A stretch of DNA of 64,000 bases from Microvirga makkahensis (GCF_009830105.1 NZ_WURB01000009.1:62001-126000), one strand, 5' to 3'. Positions 48,273 to 57,461 are shown, numbered from the stretch's first letter. The notes: a model not told the origin generated them from the sequence alone. Numbers and translations are program-made.

Positions 48273-48898
48273 CGCATCGCCTCCGGCTGCAGGGCGAGAC
48301 CGGTGCCGATCATGGAGTCACGGGTCACGAGGTCGGCCAGCGCCTCCTCACTCATGCCCTCTGTGCGTTCGGGGCGCATCGGGATCACGAGGTACCGGAC
48401 CTCTGCGGTCGAGTCCCAAACACGGACACGGGTGGTCTCCGGCAGGCGCACGCCGAACTCGGCGAGAACCGCGCGAGGATCAAGTACAGCACGAGAGCGG
48501 TAGGGTGCGGACTTGTACCAGACAGGAGGCAGGCCGAGCACCGGCCAGGGGTAGCAGGAGCAGAGGGTGCACACCACCAAGTTATGCTGCTCGGGCGTGT
48601 TCTCGACCGCCACCATGTGCTCGCCCTGACGGCCAAGGAAGCCCAAGGAGGCGATAGCGGCTGTCGCGTCGGTTCGGAGCCAGTCTCGGTAGGCTGGATC
48701 GGCCCAAGCCTTGGCGACCACCTTGGCGCCGTTGCGCGGGCCGACCTTGACCTCATAGGTCTCAACCAGCACATCAATGGCCGCTGAATCGACGTACCCT
48801 TTCTCGACCAGGATCGACTCGAGTGCGCGCACCCGCAGCTCGATCTCGGAGAGATGGCTTTGGTCGTCATTATCATGGTGATGATGGTCGTGCACCAT
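48269..48898 (-). CDS. nthA: Nitrile hydratase alpha subunit, cobalt type
   Basis: The 209-residue catalytic alpha subunit. The metal-binding claw is [17 protein letters not shown] (about residue 110), with Cys-Thr-Leu-Cys-Ser-Cys. Thr at the second position marks the cobalt type; iron enzymes have Ser. Two of the Cys are oxidised to sulfinic and sulfenic acids in the mature enzyme. The N-terminus is very His/Asp-rich ([13 protein letters not shown]), a likely metal-gathering tail. It also has [20 protein letters not shown] and [16 protein letters not shown]. It leads the operon with nthB and the accessory gene. The product amide would need an amidase; none is adjacent. Confidence 0.96.
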   Translation of the reverse strand: MVHDHHHHDNDDQSHLSEIELRVRALESILVEKGYVDSAAIDVLVETYEVKVGPRNGAKVVAKAWADPAYRDWLRTDATAAIASLGFLGRQGEHMVAVENTPEQHNLVVCTLCSCYPWPVLGLPPVWYKSAPYRSRAVLDPRAVLAEFGVRLPETTRVRVWDSTAEVRYLVIPMRPERTEGMSEEALADLVTRDSMIGTGLALQPEAMR

Positions 48899-49101
48899 AC
48901 GTACCGCCCTCGCCTATTCGGATGAGTCGCGGCCATGCTAACTGGGCGATGGTAGGGAGGCCAGCCCAGAGCGGCGGATCAGCCTCTGGGCCGCCGGTCT
49001 GTGTCGAGTGTCATGAGCAGCGGCAGCGATCGTCTGGCCAACTATTGGCTCCCTGGGCGAAAACGGCTCAAAGGGCAGATGCCGGTATCCCTTCGAAAAG
49101 T

Positions 49102-49164
49102 TGGTGAGCGCGCCGGGACTCGAACCCAGGACCCTCTGATTGCAAGTCAGATGCTCTGCCGCCC
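49102..49164 (-). tRNA. tRNA 3' fragment / tRNA pseudogene (anticodon loop reads TGC)
   Basis: On the minus strand the sequence from GCAGAGCATCTGA onward folds as a tRNA 3' part. It has anticodon stem TCTGA/TCAGA with loop CTTGCAA, variable loop, T-stem CTGGG/CCCGG with TTCGAGT, acceptor 3' strand CGCGCTC, A and an encoded CCA. The matching 5' acceptor strand (GAGCGCG) and the first half of the D-arm are missing; GAGGGGGCGG stands there instead. A complete tRNA is thus unlikely. The anticodon would be Ala (UGC), but the body does not look like tRNA-Ala. Such 3' ends are typical remnants of integration at a tRNA gene. Confidence 0.6.
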
Positions 49165-49299
49165 CCTCAAACTTGCAGGTTGGTATTCTGATGGAAAGGG
49201 CAATGAGCCACTCTAATCAGATCGCGAGTCGAGGCCATCGTTCGGGCCAGACTTTCGTCAGCCGAAACATTTTTCTTACAGCTTCTTAATTGAGAATAA

Positions 49300-49390
49300 T
49301 GGCGGAGACGGAGGGATTCGAACCCTCGATACCCTTTTGGGGTATGCTCATTTAGCAAACGAGTGCCTTCAGCCTCTCGGCCACGTCTCC
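49300..49390 (-). tRNA. tRNA-Ser (GCT)
   Basis: A complete class II tRNA of 91 bases. Acceptor stem GGAGACG/CGTCTCC with discriminator G and encoded CCA, D-arm TGGCCGAGAGGCTGAAGGCA, anticodon stem CTCGT/ATGAG with loop TTGCTAA (anticodon GCT, reading AGC/AGU), a long variable arm TACCCCAAAAGGGTA, and T-arm GAGGG-TTCGAAT-CCCTC. Confidence 0.95.
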
Positions 49391-49566
49391 GTTCGCGATC
49401 TGGCAGGGTGTTGCTCCCAGCCTCGCGGTGGCGCAATAGACGCGATCAGCCTCCCTTCGTCAAGGCCAAAAAGCATCTCGGCCGGAGGGAAACCAATCAT
49501 GGAGCCTGGGCCGCATACCGCCCCCCATGCTAGGAGGCGGCTCCCATGAAACGAAAGGAGCCTGAC

Positions 49567-49920
49567 GTGGCAGATATCAAGCGAATCGGCGTGGCAGCCC
49601 GTTACAGCGATCTCGTGATACACGGAAATACCGCTTATTTCTCGGGCTATGTGCCCGAAACCAGCCTGGGCGGGTCCGTGACCGAGCAAACCCGGGATGT
49701 GCTGGCGCAGATCGAGCAGTCCCTGATCGAGATCGGCAGCGACAAATCCAAGCTCCTGCAGGCCACCATCTGGCTCACGGACATGGCGTCCTATGACGAA
49801 ATGAACGCCGTCTGGGATGCCTGGGTCGTGCCGGGCCACACGCCCGCACGGGCCTGCGTGCAGGCCAGGCTCGCCGATCCGGCCTATGCTCTCGAGATCC
49901 AGGTCACGGCTGCCGTTTGA
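49567..49920 (+). CDS. RidA/YjgF-family protein
   Basis: A 117-residue trimer-forming protein of the Rid family, whose archetype hydrolyses reactive enamine/imine intermediates of amino-acid metabolism. It starts at a GTG with AAAGGAG six bases upstream (ADIKRIGVAARYSDLVIHGN). It has AYFSGYVPE, TRDVLAQIEQSLIEIGSDKS, WVVPGHTPARACVQARLADP and ALEIQVTAAV. The Arg of the PARACV(Q/E) motif needed for imine hydrolysis in RidA proper is present (PARACVQARL), though this N-terminal style (IKRIG) is that of a Rid subgroup of less certain activity. Confidence 0.9.
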   Translation: MADIKRIGVAARYSDLVIHGNTAYFSGYVPETSLGGSVTEQTRDVLAQIEQSLIEIGSDKSKLLQATIWLTDMASYDEMNAVWDAWVVPGHTPARACVQARLADPAYALEIQVTAAV

Positions 49921-49941
49921 GGCGGCCAGAGGCGAAGGCGT

Positions 49942-50736
49942 TCAGGCCTGCTCGGTCTTGGCCGTCTTCGCCATCGCGTTGAGGCGCTTCTTCTCATAGT
50001 GCTTCGCCAGACGCAGGTGGCGCCAGATGGCGTAGTTCATGGCGATGAGGAAGCCATAGGTGCCCCGCAGGAAATGCAGGCGCCCGAAATAGGCTTTGAT
50101 GAAAGCCGCCGGAAACTCGAAATAAACCCGCCATGTGGGGATGGAGACCCCCCTCACCTCCAGGTCGAGGGCAAGCTGGTCGGTATAGAAATTGAGCTTC
50201 GCGATCTGGTCGCCGAGCGAACGGATGGAGCGGTGATGGACAAGCCCTCTGAGCTTTCCGATCTTCGTCCCCGGCTTCAGATCCACCCGGTCATGAACGA
50301 GCGACGACGAATATCGCCCAGCATCCCTGCGATAGAGCCGGACGGGGGCGAGGCGATAGGCGAAGGGATGCGGCGCTGCCTCGCCCGGATAGGTCTCCGC
50401 GATACGGATGCAATAGGCTTGGCATGGAGGCTCCCCATCGGCGAAGAGTGCCTTGATCTGCTCGCGCAAGGCCGGTGAAAGCTCCTCGTCCGCATCGAGG
50501 TTGAGGAGCCACTCATGCCGGCACTGGTCCTCGCCGAAGCGCTTCTGCTGGCCATAACCGGGCCAGGGATTGAAGATCACCCGAGCGCCGAGCTCCTCGG
50601 CGACGGCCTGGGTGCCGTCGGTCGAGCCCGAATCGATCACGATCAGATCGTCCGTCAGGTCGCGAACGGCGCGGATCGTCGTTCCGATCCGGTCGGCCTC
50701 GTTCTTGGCAATGATGAAGACGGACAGTGGAAGCAT
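49942..50736 (-). CDS. Glycosyltransferase family 2, lipopolysaccharide-core type (WaaE/KdtX-like)
   Basis: A 264-residue GT-A glycosyltransferase. It begins PLSVFIIAKNEADRIGTTI, then DDLIVIDSGSTDGTQAVAEE with the nucleotide-binding Asp residues, FNPWPGYGQQKRF, WLLNLDADEELSP (metal-binding DxD) and VHHRSIRSLGDQIAKLNFYT near the end. This matches proteins that add a beta-1,4-glucose or similar sugar to the LPS inner core. The C-terminus is basic and amphipathic, consistent with peripheral binding to the inner membrane. No other cell-envelope glycosyltransferase is adjacent. Confidence 0.9.
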   Translation of the reverse strand: MLPLSVFIIAKNEADRIGTTIRAVRDLTDDLIVIDSGSTDGTQAVAEELGARVIFNPWPGYGQQKRFGEDQCRHEWLLNLDADEELSPALREQIKALFADGEPPCQAYCIRIAETYPGEAAPHPFAYRLAPVRLYRRDAGRYSSSLVHDRVDLKPGTKIGKLRGLVHHRSIRSLGDQIAKLNFYTDQLALDLEVRGVSIPTWRVYFEFPAAFIKAYFGRLHFLRGTYGFLIAMNYAIWRHLRLAKHYEKKRLNAMAKTAKTEQA

Positions 50737-50869
50737 GGCAACGGGTGCCTAGCCGCCCTCATGAAAGAAGGCAAGAGGAGCCAAGCCCTTAGCCGCCCTC
50801 GTCTCTGCCATATGGCTTTCGGGCCCCGTCCGTGGCCCCCGGAGGCCGGGGAAGACAGGCCACTCCGTC

Positions 50870-51775
50870 TCAGTCCGTTGCCTTGCCGTGGCCGGATGAG
50901 AGCAGCTCCCCCTCATGTGCCTCCTTGGGCCCGGAAGCGGAAACTCTGGCATGGTGGCGCACGCGCAGTTCCGCCAGCAGCGGGAAGTGATCGGAGGCGA
51001 CGCGCGTGAGAGAGTTCCTGACCGGCGCAGCGTTCACCACATGCACCGATTTCGTCACGAACACATGGTCGAGGCGCAGCACGGGCGCACGAGTGTGAAA
51101 GGTGGGCTGCGGCTCCCCGTGGGAATTTGAAAGCTGCGCGTCCCGCAGGCGGTCGGCGATTATGCGGTAGGAGCGCGAGTAAGGCGGCGCATTGAAATCA
51201 CCGAGCAGGATCGCCGGATCCGCACAATCCCTATGCCCCATCCATTCGGGCCCCACGAGCGCGGCGGCCTGAGTCCGGCGCTCGCCGGAGCGGAGGGACA
51301 GATGGGCGTTGATGACGTTGATCTTCTGCCCGTCGATCTCGGTGCACACCCACAGAGCGCTCCGCTTCTCGAAGGACGGCCTCGTCGACTGAGTGGGCAG
51401 GCGTTCGGACTTCACCAGACGAGCGGGATGCCTGGTCAGGATCGCGATTCCGTATTGCTCACCTAGGATGCGGATCGTGGGCTGGAAATGGAGGCCCATA
51501 CCAAGCCTATCCGCTACGTTCGCAGCCTGGTCGACCTCCCCGGCACTGGTGCGGCCGACCCTCACCTCCTGAAGCGCGACGATATCCGGCTCGCAATCGG
51601 CAATGACCTCGGCGATCCGCCCCGGCGAGATCTTTCTGTCGGTGCCTAGCCAGCGATGTACGTTATAGGTGAGGATCCGAAAGGGGCGCCCCTGATGATG
51701 GCTATGCTTCAAAGGTCCGTACCGGCTCGAACATTGGTGACGATGAACAGGCACTGCCCCACAGGGACATGCCAT
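50870..51775 (-). CDS. Endonuclease/exonuclease/phosphatase-family hydrolase
   Basis: A 301-residue EEP-superfamily metal-dependent phosphodiesterase. The family residues are present: ILTYNVHRW, DIVALQEV (metal-binding Glu), NVINAHLSLR (His), ILLGDFNAPPYS (Asp-x-Asn), LDHVFVT and ASDHFPLLAEL (Asp-His). It resembles the YbhP-like group linked to phospholipid or cardiolipin loci. The start is uncertain: the only ATG (51775) gives 30 extra residues without family similarity, and a TTG nearer to residue 23 is possible. The C-terminus has a short disordered tail. Confidence 0.85.
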   Translation of the reverse strand: MACPCGAVPVHRHQCSSRYGPLKHSHHQGRPFRILTYNVHRWLGTDRKISPGRIAEVIADCEPDIVALQEVRVGRTSAGEVDQAANVADRLGMGLHFQPTIRILGEQYGIAILTRHPARLVKSERLPTQSTRPSFEKRSALWVCTEIDGQKINVINAHLSLRSGERRTQAAALVGPEWMGHRDCADPAILLGDFNAPPYSRSYRIIADRLRDAQLSNSHGEPQPTFHTRAPVLRLDHVFVTKSVHVVNAAPVRNSLTRVASDHFPLLAELRVRHHARVSASGPKEAHEGELLSSGHGKATD

Positions 51776-51868
51776 GACGTTTCGGTTCGCGCCCTAAGGC
51801 GCGAAAGTGTCGGATCAATGACCCATCTTCGGCCAGAGTTCCTGAAAAACGCAACCGGAAAGGGGCGC

Positions 51869-51899
51869 TTGACCTTCCCATGATTGGAAGGACTACACC
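51869..51899 (+). promoter_or_regulatory. CueR-type copper-responsive promoter of copA
   Basis: The operator ACCTTCC-CATGATT-GGAAGGA (51872-51892) is an inverted repeat like the CueR consensus ACCTTCC-N7-GGAAGGT. It overlaps a -35 TTGACC (51869-51874), with a 19-bp spacer to TACACC (51894-51899). The long spacer is the hallmark of MerR-family activated promoters. It lies 33 bp before the copA start, and the regulator is the last gene of the operon, so copper should induce both. Confidence 0.85.
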
Positions 51900-51931
51900 C
51901 CGATCCCATATAGTGGATCAGGAGATTCCAG

Positions 51932-54463
51932 ATGACCACCACCAATCCTTCCGCCGAGGCGGAGAGCTTCGACATTCCCGTTCAGGGCATGAGCTGCGCG
52001 TCCTGCGTCGGCCGCGTCGAAAAGGCGATCAGGTCGGTCGAGGGTGTGACCGCCGCCAATGTGAACCTGGCGACGGAGCGGGCTCATGTATCTTTCGCCC
52101 AGGACAAGGCCGATCCCAAGGCGGTGGCAGAGGCGATCCGGACGGCGGGCTATGAGCCCACGGAGAGCCACGCGGAACTCGCCATTCGGGGCATGACCTG
52201 CGCTTCATGCGTGGCGCGGGTGGAAAAGGCGCTCAAGCGCGCGCCCGGAGTTCTCGATGCGCATGTGAACCTCGCGACGGAGCGCGCATCCGTGCGCTAC
52301 CTGGGCGGGACGGAGGTTGTCGGCCGCATGATCGAGGCCGTCGATGCGACGGGCTACGAGGCCGAGGAAGTCCGGCAGGATGCCGAGCGGACGGATCGGG
52401 AGCGCGCGACCCGGGAGACCGAAATCGCAGCCTTGAGGCGCTCGCTCGCGCTTGCCGCCATCCTCACCCTGCCCGTCCTCATGATCGAGATGGGCTCGCA
52501 CCTCGTCGACGCGATTCACGATTGGGTCATGAACACCCTTGGCCACCGGACGAGCTGGTACCTGCAATTCGCGCTCACCACGCTCGTCCTCTTCGGCCCG
52601 GGCCTGCGCTTCTTCAAGAAGGGAGTGCCCGCGCTGCTGCGCCGGGCGCCCGACATGAACTCGCTCGTGGTGCTCGGCACCAGCGCGGCCTACGCCTATT
52701 CGGTGGTGGCGACCTTCCTGCCGGACCTTCTGCCCGCCAGCATGGCCAACGTCTATTACGAGGCCGCTGCGGTCATCGTGACGCTGATCCTGCTCGGCCG
52801 CTTCCTCGAGGCAAAGGCCAAGGGCCGCACCTCTGAGGCCATCAAGCGCCTGATCGGCCTCGCCCCGAAGACCGCGCGGGTTATCCGCAACGGCGAGGCT
52901 TCGGAAATCCCGATCGATCAGGTGCGGATCGGCGACATCGTGCAGGTTCGTCCCGGCGAGAAGGTGCCGGTCGACGGCGAGGTTGTCGACGGCTCCTCCT
53001 TCGTCGACGAATCCATGATCACCGGCGAGCCCGTGCCCGTGCAGAAGCTCGAAGGCTCGGAGGTGGTCGGCGGCACGATCAACAAGACGGGCGGCTTCAC
53101 CTTCCGCGCCACGCGCATCGGCGCAGACACGGTTCTGGCCCAGATCATCCGCATGGTCGAACAGGCGCAAGGGTCCAAGCTGCCGATCCAGGCCCTGGTC
53201 GACAGGGTCACCGCCTGGTTCGTCCCGGCCGTCATGGGCGCGGCGGCGCTCACATTCGCGGTCTGGCTCATCTTCGGCCCGGACCCTGCGATCACTTTCG
53301 CGCTCGTGAACGCGGTGGCCGTGCTGATCATCGCCTGCCCCTGCGCCATGGGACTGGCCACGCCCACCTCGATTATGGTCGGCACCGGCCGCGCCGCGGA
53401 ACTAGGGGTCCTCTTCCGCCAGGGCGAGGCCCTGCAGAGCCTGAAGGAAATCGGCGTCGTCGCGCTCGACAAGACCGGCACGCTCACGAAAGGCCGTCCG
53501 GACCTGACCGATTTCGTGACCGCCCCCGGGTTCTCCGAAGACGAAACCCTGAGGCTCGTCGCCGCCGTCGAAGCGCGTTCCGAGCACCCGATCGCCGAGG
53601 CCATCGTTGCGGCGGCCGAGCGGCGGAGCATGACCCTTCCCGCGACCGACGGCTTCGAGGCCGTCCCAGGGTTCGGCGTCTCGGCCACCGTGGAAGGCCG
53701 CGAAATCCATGTCGGCGCGGATCGCTTCATGCGCACGCTCGGTCTCGACACTGCCACTTTCGCCGAGACGGCGGCCCGCCTCGGCGCCGAGGGCAAGAGC
53801 CCGCTCTACGCGGCGGTCGGCGGGAGGCTCGCGGCCATCGTCGCCGTGGCGGATCCCATCAAGGAATCAACCCCGGACGCAATCGCCGCATTGCATGCTC
53901 TGGGGCTGAAAGTCGCGATGATCACCGGCGACAACCGCAAGACGGCGGAAGCCATCGCGCGGCGGATCGGCATCGACGAGGTCGTCGCCGAGGTGCTGCC
54001 CGAGGGCAAGGTGGAGGCGGTCAAACGCCTGCGCCAAACCCATGGCCGCATCGCCTTCGTGGGAGACGGCATCAACGATGCGCCGGCACTCGCCGAGGCG
54101 GATATCGGCATCGCCATCGGCACGGGCACGGATATCGCCATCGAGAGCGCGGATGTGGTGCTCATGTCCGGCGACGTGCGCGGCGTGGTGAACGCCATCG
54201 CCCTGTCCAAGGCGACGATCCGCAATATCGGGCAGAACCTGTTCTGGGCCTTCGCCTACAATGTGCTGCTGATTCCCGTCGCCGCGGGGGTGCTCTATCC
54301 CTTCGACGGCACCCTGCTGTCGCCCATGGCGGCCGCGGCGGCCATGGCCCTCTCCAGCGTCTTCGTCGTCGGCAATGCGCTTCGCCTACGCCGTTTCAAG
54401 GCGCCCATCGAGGTCAGGCAGGAGAACCTGCCTGCTGCTCAACCTGCAGGAGCTTCGGCATGA
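51932..54463 (+). CDS. copA: Copper-exporting P-type ATPase
   Basis: An 843-residue P1B-1 ATPase that pumps Cu(I) out of the cytoplasm. Two N-terminal heavy-metal domains carry GMSCASC (Cys22, Cys25) and GMTCASC (Cys90, Cys93). The membrane CPC motif is in [12 protein letters not shown] (about residue 467), the phosphorylated Asp in DKTGTLT (about 512), and [10 protein letters not shown] and AYNVLLIP complete the Cu(I) signature. TGEP (actuator) and [10 protein letters not shown] (nucleotide domain HP motif) are present. AGGAGA lies six bases before the ATG. The stop overlaps the cueR start. The CueR-type promoter lies just upstream. Confidence 0.97.
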   Translation: MTTTNPSAEAESFDIPVQGMSCASCVGRVEKAIRSVEGVTAANVNLATERAHVSFAQDKADPKAVAEAIRTAGYEPTESHAELAIRGMTCASCVARVEKALKRAPGVLDAHVNLATERASVRYLGGTEVVGRMIEAVDATGYEAEEVRQDAERTDRERATRETEIAALRRSLALAAILTLPVLMIEMGSHLVDAIHDWVMNTLGHRTSWYLQFALTTLVLFGPGLRFFKKGVPALLRRAPDMNSLVVLGTSAAYAYSVVATFLPDLLPASMANVYYEAAAVIVTLILLGRFLEAKAKGRTSEAIKRLIGLAPKTARVIRNGEASEIPIDQVRIGDIVQVRPGEKVPVDGEVVDGSSFVDESMITGEPVPVQKLEGSEVVGGTINKTGGFTFRATRIGADTVLAQIIRMVEQAQGSKLPIQALVDRVTAWFVPAVMGAAALTFAVWLIFGPDPAITFALVNAVAVLIIACPCAMGLATPTSIMVGTGRAAELGVLFRQGEALQSLKEIGVVALDKTGTLTKGRPDLTDFVTAPGFSEDETLRLVAAVEARSEHPIAEAIVAAAERRSMTLPATDGFEAVPGFGVSATVEGREIHVGADRFMRTLGLDTATFAETAARLGAEGKSPLYAAVGGRLAAIVAVADPIKESTPDAIAALHALGLKVAMITGDNRKTAEAIARRIGIDEVVAEVLPEGKVEAVKRLRQTHGRIAFVGDGINDAPALAEADIGIAIGTGTDIAIESADVVLMSGDVRGVVNAIALSKATIRNIGQNLFWAFAYNVLLIPVAAGVLYPFDGTLLSPMAAAAAMALSSVFVVGNALRLRRFKAPIEVRQENLPAAQPAGASA

Positions 54464-54906
54464 ATATCGGACATGCATCTGCTGCATCCGGCGTTTCCGC
54501 CAAGATGATCCGCTACTACGAATCCATCGGCCTTATTCCGAAGACCGTCCGCACGGAGGCGGGCTACCGTGTCTATTCGGAGCAGGACGTGCATACGTTG
54601 CGCTTCATCCGTCGCGCCCGCGATCTCGGCTTCTCCGTGGAGCAGATCGCTGATCTCGTCTCGCTCTGGCGTGACCGGGAGCGGGCGAGCAAGGACGTGA
54701 AGACGATAGCGCTCGGCCATGTGAGCGTGCTCGAGCGCAAGATCCGCGAGTTGCAGGAAATGGCCTCGACGCTGAAGCACCTTGCCGAGAACTGCTCGGG
54801 GGATTCCCGCCCCCATTGTCCGATCATCGAAGAGCTCGCGAACGAAGACTCCCCGCCCGTCCTTGCCAAGGCGGACGCGCGCTTCGGGGCCTTGGGCAAG
54901 GCTTGA
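54460..54906 (+). CDS. cueR: Cu(I)-responsive MerR-family regulator
   Basis: A 148-residue CueR. The MerR winged helix ([28 protein letters not shown]) is followed by the dimer helix and the metal loop with Cys112 and Cys120 ([10 protein letters not shown]), the two-Cys, seven-spacer pattern of Cu(I) sensors. It overlaps copA by four bases and should activate the promoter at 51869. The C-terminal tail beyond the loop is somewhat longer than in E. coli CueR (135 residues). Confidence 0.95.
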   Translation: MNIGHASAASGVSAKMIRYYESIGLIPKTVRTEAGYRVYSEQDVHTLRFIRRARDLGFSVEQIADLVSLWRDRERASKDVKTIALGHVSVLERKIRELQEMASTLKHLAENCSGDSRPHCPIIEELANEDSPPVLAKADARFGALGKA

Positions 54907-54925
54907 AGCGGCAGAGCAGTCGACC

Positions 54926-55021
54926 CGGTCATCCCGCGCCGTCACCGGTCCCGTGCCGGTGACCCCGATTGCCTCAAACGCTTTGCTTGCCCGATCGGGA
55001 TGGCCGGGATGAGCCCGGCCA
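54926..55021 (-). repeat. Dispersed palindromic repeat, copy 7 (inverted orientation)
   Basis: The same element read on the other strand: GTCACCGGTCCCGTGCCGGTGACCCCGAT..., AACGCTTTGC, CGATCGGGATGGCCGGGATG. It lies between the convergent ends of cueR and the phosphatase gene. Confidence 0.72.
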
Positions 55022-55072
55022 AGACGAAGGGTTCAGGGACGGCCATGACGTTGTTCGGCCGTCTTGTGCCTC

Positions 55073-55651
55073 TTAAGCCGCCATCTCGACTTCGCGGCCG
55101 CGCCCGAGTTCGTGCATCCACTGCGCGAATTCCGGCTTGCGCCGCATCTGGCGTCCGTAGTGGCGGCGCAGCGCATCGACGAGACGGCCGTCGCGTGACA
55201 GCAGATCGTCCGCGAAGGCGACCATGCGCGAGTTCGGCCAGGCCTGGGGCCTGATCTCCACCAGCCTCTCGAACAGCCGGTCCTCGACCTCATCCGGAGA
55301 GCTCCGCGCCATCAGGGTCAGCATCGCAGCGGTCGAGCGTGAGATTCCCATGTGGCAGTGGACGAGGAGATGCCCCTCCACACGGTCGGCTCTGCCCGCC
55401 TCCATCTCTTCGGCGAAGCGCAGCACCGCCTCCACGTGCTCAGGCTGCGGTAGGATCATGCCCTCGACGGGAGCGATGATGTCGTGAAAGCGCAGGACCG
55501 TGCGGCGGTGCGGATCGTAGGCCCCGAACGCCTCCGGATCGGGATGACCGGGATCGAGGATCGAGAGCACATGCGTGACTGCCCTCTCCCTCTGCTCGGA
55601 TAATTCGGAAATCCCGCAGATCGTCAGCGTGGACATGGACAGAGACTGCAT
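55073..55651 (-). CDS. Dual-specificity/tyrosine phosphatase-like protein
   Basis: A roughly 192-residue Cys-based phosphatase. The P-loop HCHMGISRSTAAM (HCxxGxxRS) holds the nucleophile Cys and Arg, and FHDIIAP with an upstream Asp provides the likely general acid. The N-terminal STLTICGISELSEQRERAVT begins the fold. This small alphaproteobacterial family is sometimes annotated as protein tyrosine phosphatase; the substrate is unknown. The start is uncertain: ATGs at 55636 and 55651 fit the fold. The frame is open to 55732, but that part translates a tandem repeat (TPSKMGTPSKEG) and is probably untranslated leader. Confidence 0.85.
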   Translation of the reverse strand: MQSLSMSTLTICGISELSEQRERAVTHVLSILDPGHPDPEAFGAYDPHRRTVLRFHDIIAPVEGMILPQPEHVEAVLRFAEEMEAGRADRVEGHLLVHCHMGISRSTAAMLTLMARSSPDEVEDRLFERLVEIRPQAWPNSRMVAFADDLLSRDGRLVDALRRHYGRQMRRKPEFAQWMHELGRGREVEMAA

Positions 55652-55697
55652 CTTGGAAACCTGTTGGAACGGAAGACGTATCGTCGTGGTGCCCTCT

Positions 55698-55733
55698 TTT
55701 GAGGGTGTACCCATTTTTGAGGGTGTACCCATC
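55698..55733. repeat. 18-bp tandem direct repeat upstream of the phosphatase gene
   Basis: TTTGAGGGTGTACCCATT followed at once by TTTGAGGGTGTACCCATC. Each unit contains the near-palindrome GGGTGTACCC. It lies about 50-80 bp upstream of the phosphatase start, so it may be a regulator's binding site in two copies. Confidence 0.75.
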
Positions 55734-55925
55734 CTGAGGGACTTTTTTCACCCTATCAAATGATTGTGTCCTTTTGATCACATCCCGTCATGGCCACATT
55801 TCGGCCACCTCGGTAACACCTTGTTGTCACTGCCTGGACTATGAACTCCCTTTCAGAGTACCGCCGCCGCTTCCAAGCGTTGGCGGCATAAGCGAAAAAC
55901 CAAAAACTGCGAGCCTCCCCCACTG

Positions 55926-56657
55926 ATGTTTGCTCTTACGGCCCCACGCTTGTCCCTGTTGCGGAATCTCGTCCGCGTCTGCTCCCTGCTCCTCCCGGTG
56001 GCGCTGGCCGCGTGCGTGACCTCCTCCCCGCCGCCGCAGGCGGTCCGCCGCATCGATCCCACCTATATGGCCATGTACGGCGCTCGTCCCGACGAGACGC
56101 ACCCGCTTCCGGCCACCGACATCTCCGAGGTGGATCCGCGCTTCCTGCGCCGGGAAGTCGCCTATTACGGCCGCGAGGAACCTGGCACCATCGTGGTCGA
56201 TACGGCGGCCCGGTATCTCTACCTCGTTCGCGAGGGCGGACGCGCGATCCGCTACGGCATCGGCGTCGGCAAGGAGGGCTTGGCCTGGTCCGGGCGCGCC
56301 AGAATCGGGCGCAAAGCCGAATGGCCCCGCTGGACGCCCACCGCCGCGATGATCAAGCGCGAGCCCGAGCGCAACAAACCCTGGGCCGGCGGCATGCCGG
56401 GCGGCCTCAGCAATCCGCTGGGAGCCCGCGCGCTCTATCTCTACAACGACGGCGTGGATACCATGTACCGCATCCACGGCACCACAGAGCCCTGGTCCAT
56501 CGGCCAATCGGTGTCGTCCGGCTGCATCCGCATGTTCAATCAGGACGTGATCGACCTCTACAACCGCGTTCCCGTGGGCTCGCCGGTGGTGGTACTGAAC
56601 GGGCGCAGTCCCTTCGACGACGTCGAGCAGGAAGAAGTCCGGGTGTCCTATTATTGA
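55926..56657 (+). CDS. L,D-transpeptidase (YkuD domain), lipoprotein
   Basis: A 243-residue cell-wall enzyme. A signal peptide with the lipobox LAAC (Cys about 30) suggests a lipoprotein. The YkuD domain (about 85-230) shows [34 protein letters not shown], and the catalytic HGTTEP ... SVSSGCIRM with nucleophile Cys. Enzymes of this group form 3-3 cross-links in peptidoglycan or attach proteins to it; alphaproteobacterial chromosomes carry many. It is monocistronic, with a terminator right after it. Confidence 0.93.
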   Translation: MFALTAPRLSLLRNLVRVCSLLLPVALAACVTSSPPPQAVRRIDPTYMAMYGARPDETHPLPATDISEVDPRFLRREVAYYGREEPGTIVVDTAARYLYLVREGGRAIRYGIGVGKEGLAWSGRARIGRKAEWPRWTPTAAMIKREPERNKPWAGGMPGGLSNPLGARALYLYNDGVDTMYRIHGTTEPWSIGQSVSSGCIRMFNQDVIDLYNRVPVGSPVVVLNGRSPFDDVEQEEVRVSYY

Positions 56658-56680
56658 ACGGATCCCCATGGGTCACGATG

Positions 56681-56711
56681 AAGGGCCGGTCTCTTGCCGG
56701 CCCTTTGTTTT
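56681..56711 (+). terminator. Terminator of the L,D-transpeptidase gene
   Basis: AAGGGCCGG-TCTCTTG-CCGGCCCTT followed by TGTTTT, 24 bp past the stop. A strong 9-bp stem. Confidence 0.85.
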
Positions 56712-56828
56712 GCGGCTCGGCCTTCCCAACAAGCCCGGCTTCACCTGAGCGACGTTGCCCCTGCCCTCTGGAGGTGCCGGTACGTTGTCCTATGAATCAA
56801 TGTCCATGCTCATTGTGAAGGATCCCTC

Positions 56829-57224
56829 ATGGACGATTGGTTCCAGCACGCTCTGCGTCTCACGACCCGCTCCATCGAAGTCTGCGGCATCGCCATCATC
56901 GTCCTGGGGACTTTCGGCGCAACGGCCGCCGTCCTCTGGCAGCTTCTGCGAGGACGACCGGGCGATATGGTGCTCAGCCTCTATCGCTCCAATCTCGGGC
57001 GGGCGATTCTGCTGGGCCTCGAATTCCTCGTTGCCGCCGACATCATCAATACGGTCGCCATCGAACCGTCGCTCCAAAGCCTCGCGATCCTGGGCGGGAT
57101 CGTGCTCATCCGCACCTTCCTGAGCTTCTCGCTCGAAGTCGAGATCGAGGGGCGCTGGCCGTGGGAGAAGCACAGGAGCGAGCATCCCGACCGGAGTGCC
57201 GACGGCAGGCAGCTTGGCAGTTGA
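56829..57224 (+). CDS. DUF1622 membrane protein
   Basis: A 131-residue inner-membrane protein of the DUF1622 family. Three hydrophobic segments are visible: about 17-40 (EVCGIAIIVLGTFGATAAVL), 58-78 (AILLGLEFLVAADIINTVAI) and 85-103 (LAILGGIVLIRTFLSFSLEV), with the family motif LGLEFLVAADIINTV. The function is not known. The C-terminal tail is charged and probably cytoplasmic. No operon partner. Confidence 0.9.
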   Translation: MDDWFQHALRLTTRSIEVCGIAIIVLGTFGATAAVLWQLLRGRPGDMVLSLYRSNLGRAILLGLEFLVAADIINTVAIEPSLQSLAILGGIVLIRTFLSFSLEVEIEGRWPWEKHRSEHPDRSADGRQLGS

Positions 57225-57461
57225 CGAGCCCGGTGGCCGCGCATAGAAAGGCGCCCCGGCCCGCAAGCCGCCGCCGCCCTTCCAGCGCCCGTCGGCTCCA
57301 CAATCTGCCCCCTGCCGTCGCTTCAGCCGTGTGGATGAAGTGCGATCGCGCACATCGGTCAGCGACTCTCTTCCCGCAGATTTCTCTTTTCGGTTCGATG
57401 CAGCCCCCTCAGACCTCACGCCAATGCCGTCACGGGCTGCTTGCAGCGACAGTTCTCGACC

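Noticed and set aside
55652-55732. Earlier start for the phosphatase at 55732
   Set aside because: It would translate the tandem repeat as TPSKMGTPSKEG, with no similarity to the family and no good ribosome-binding site.
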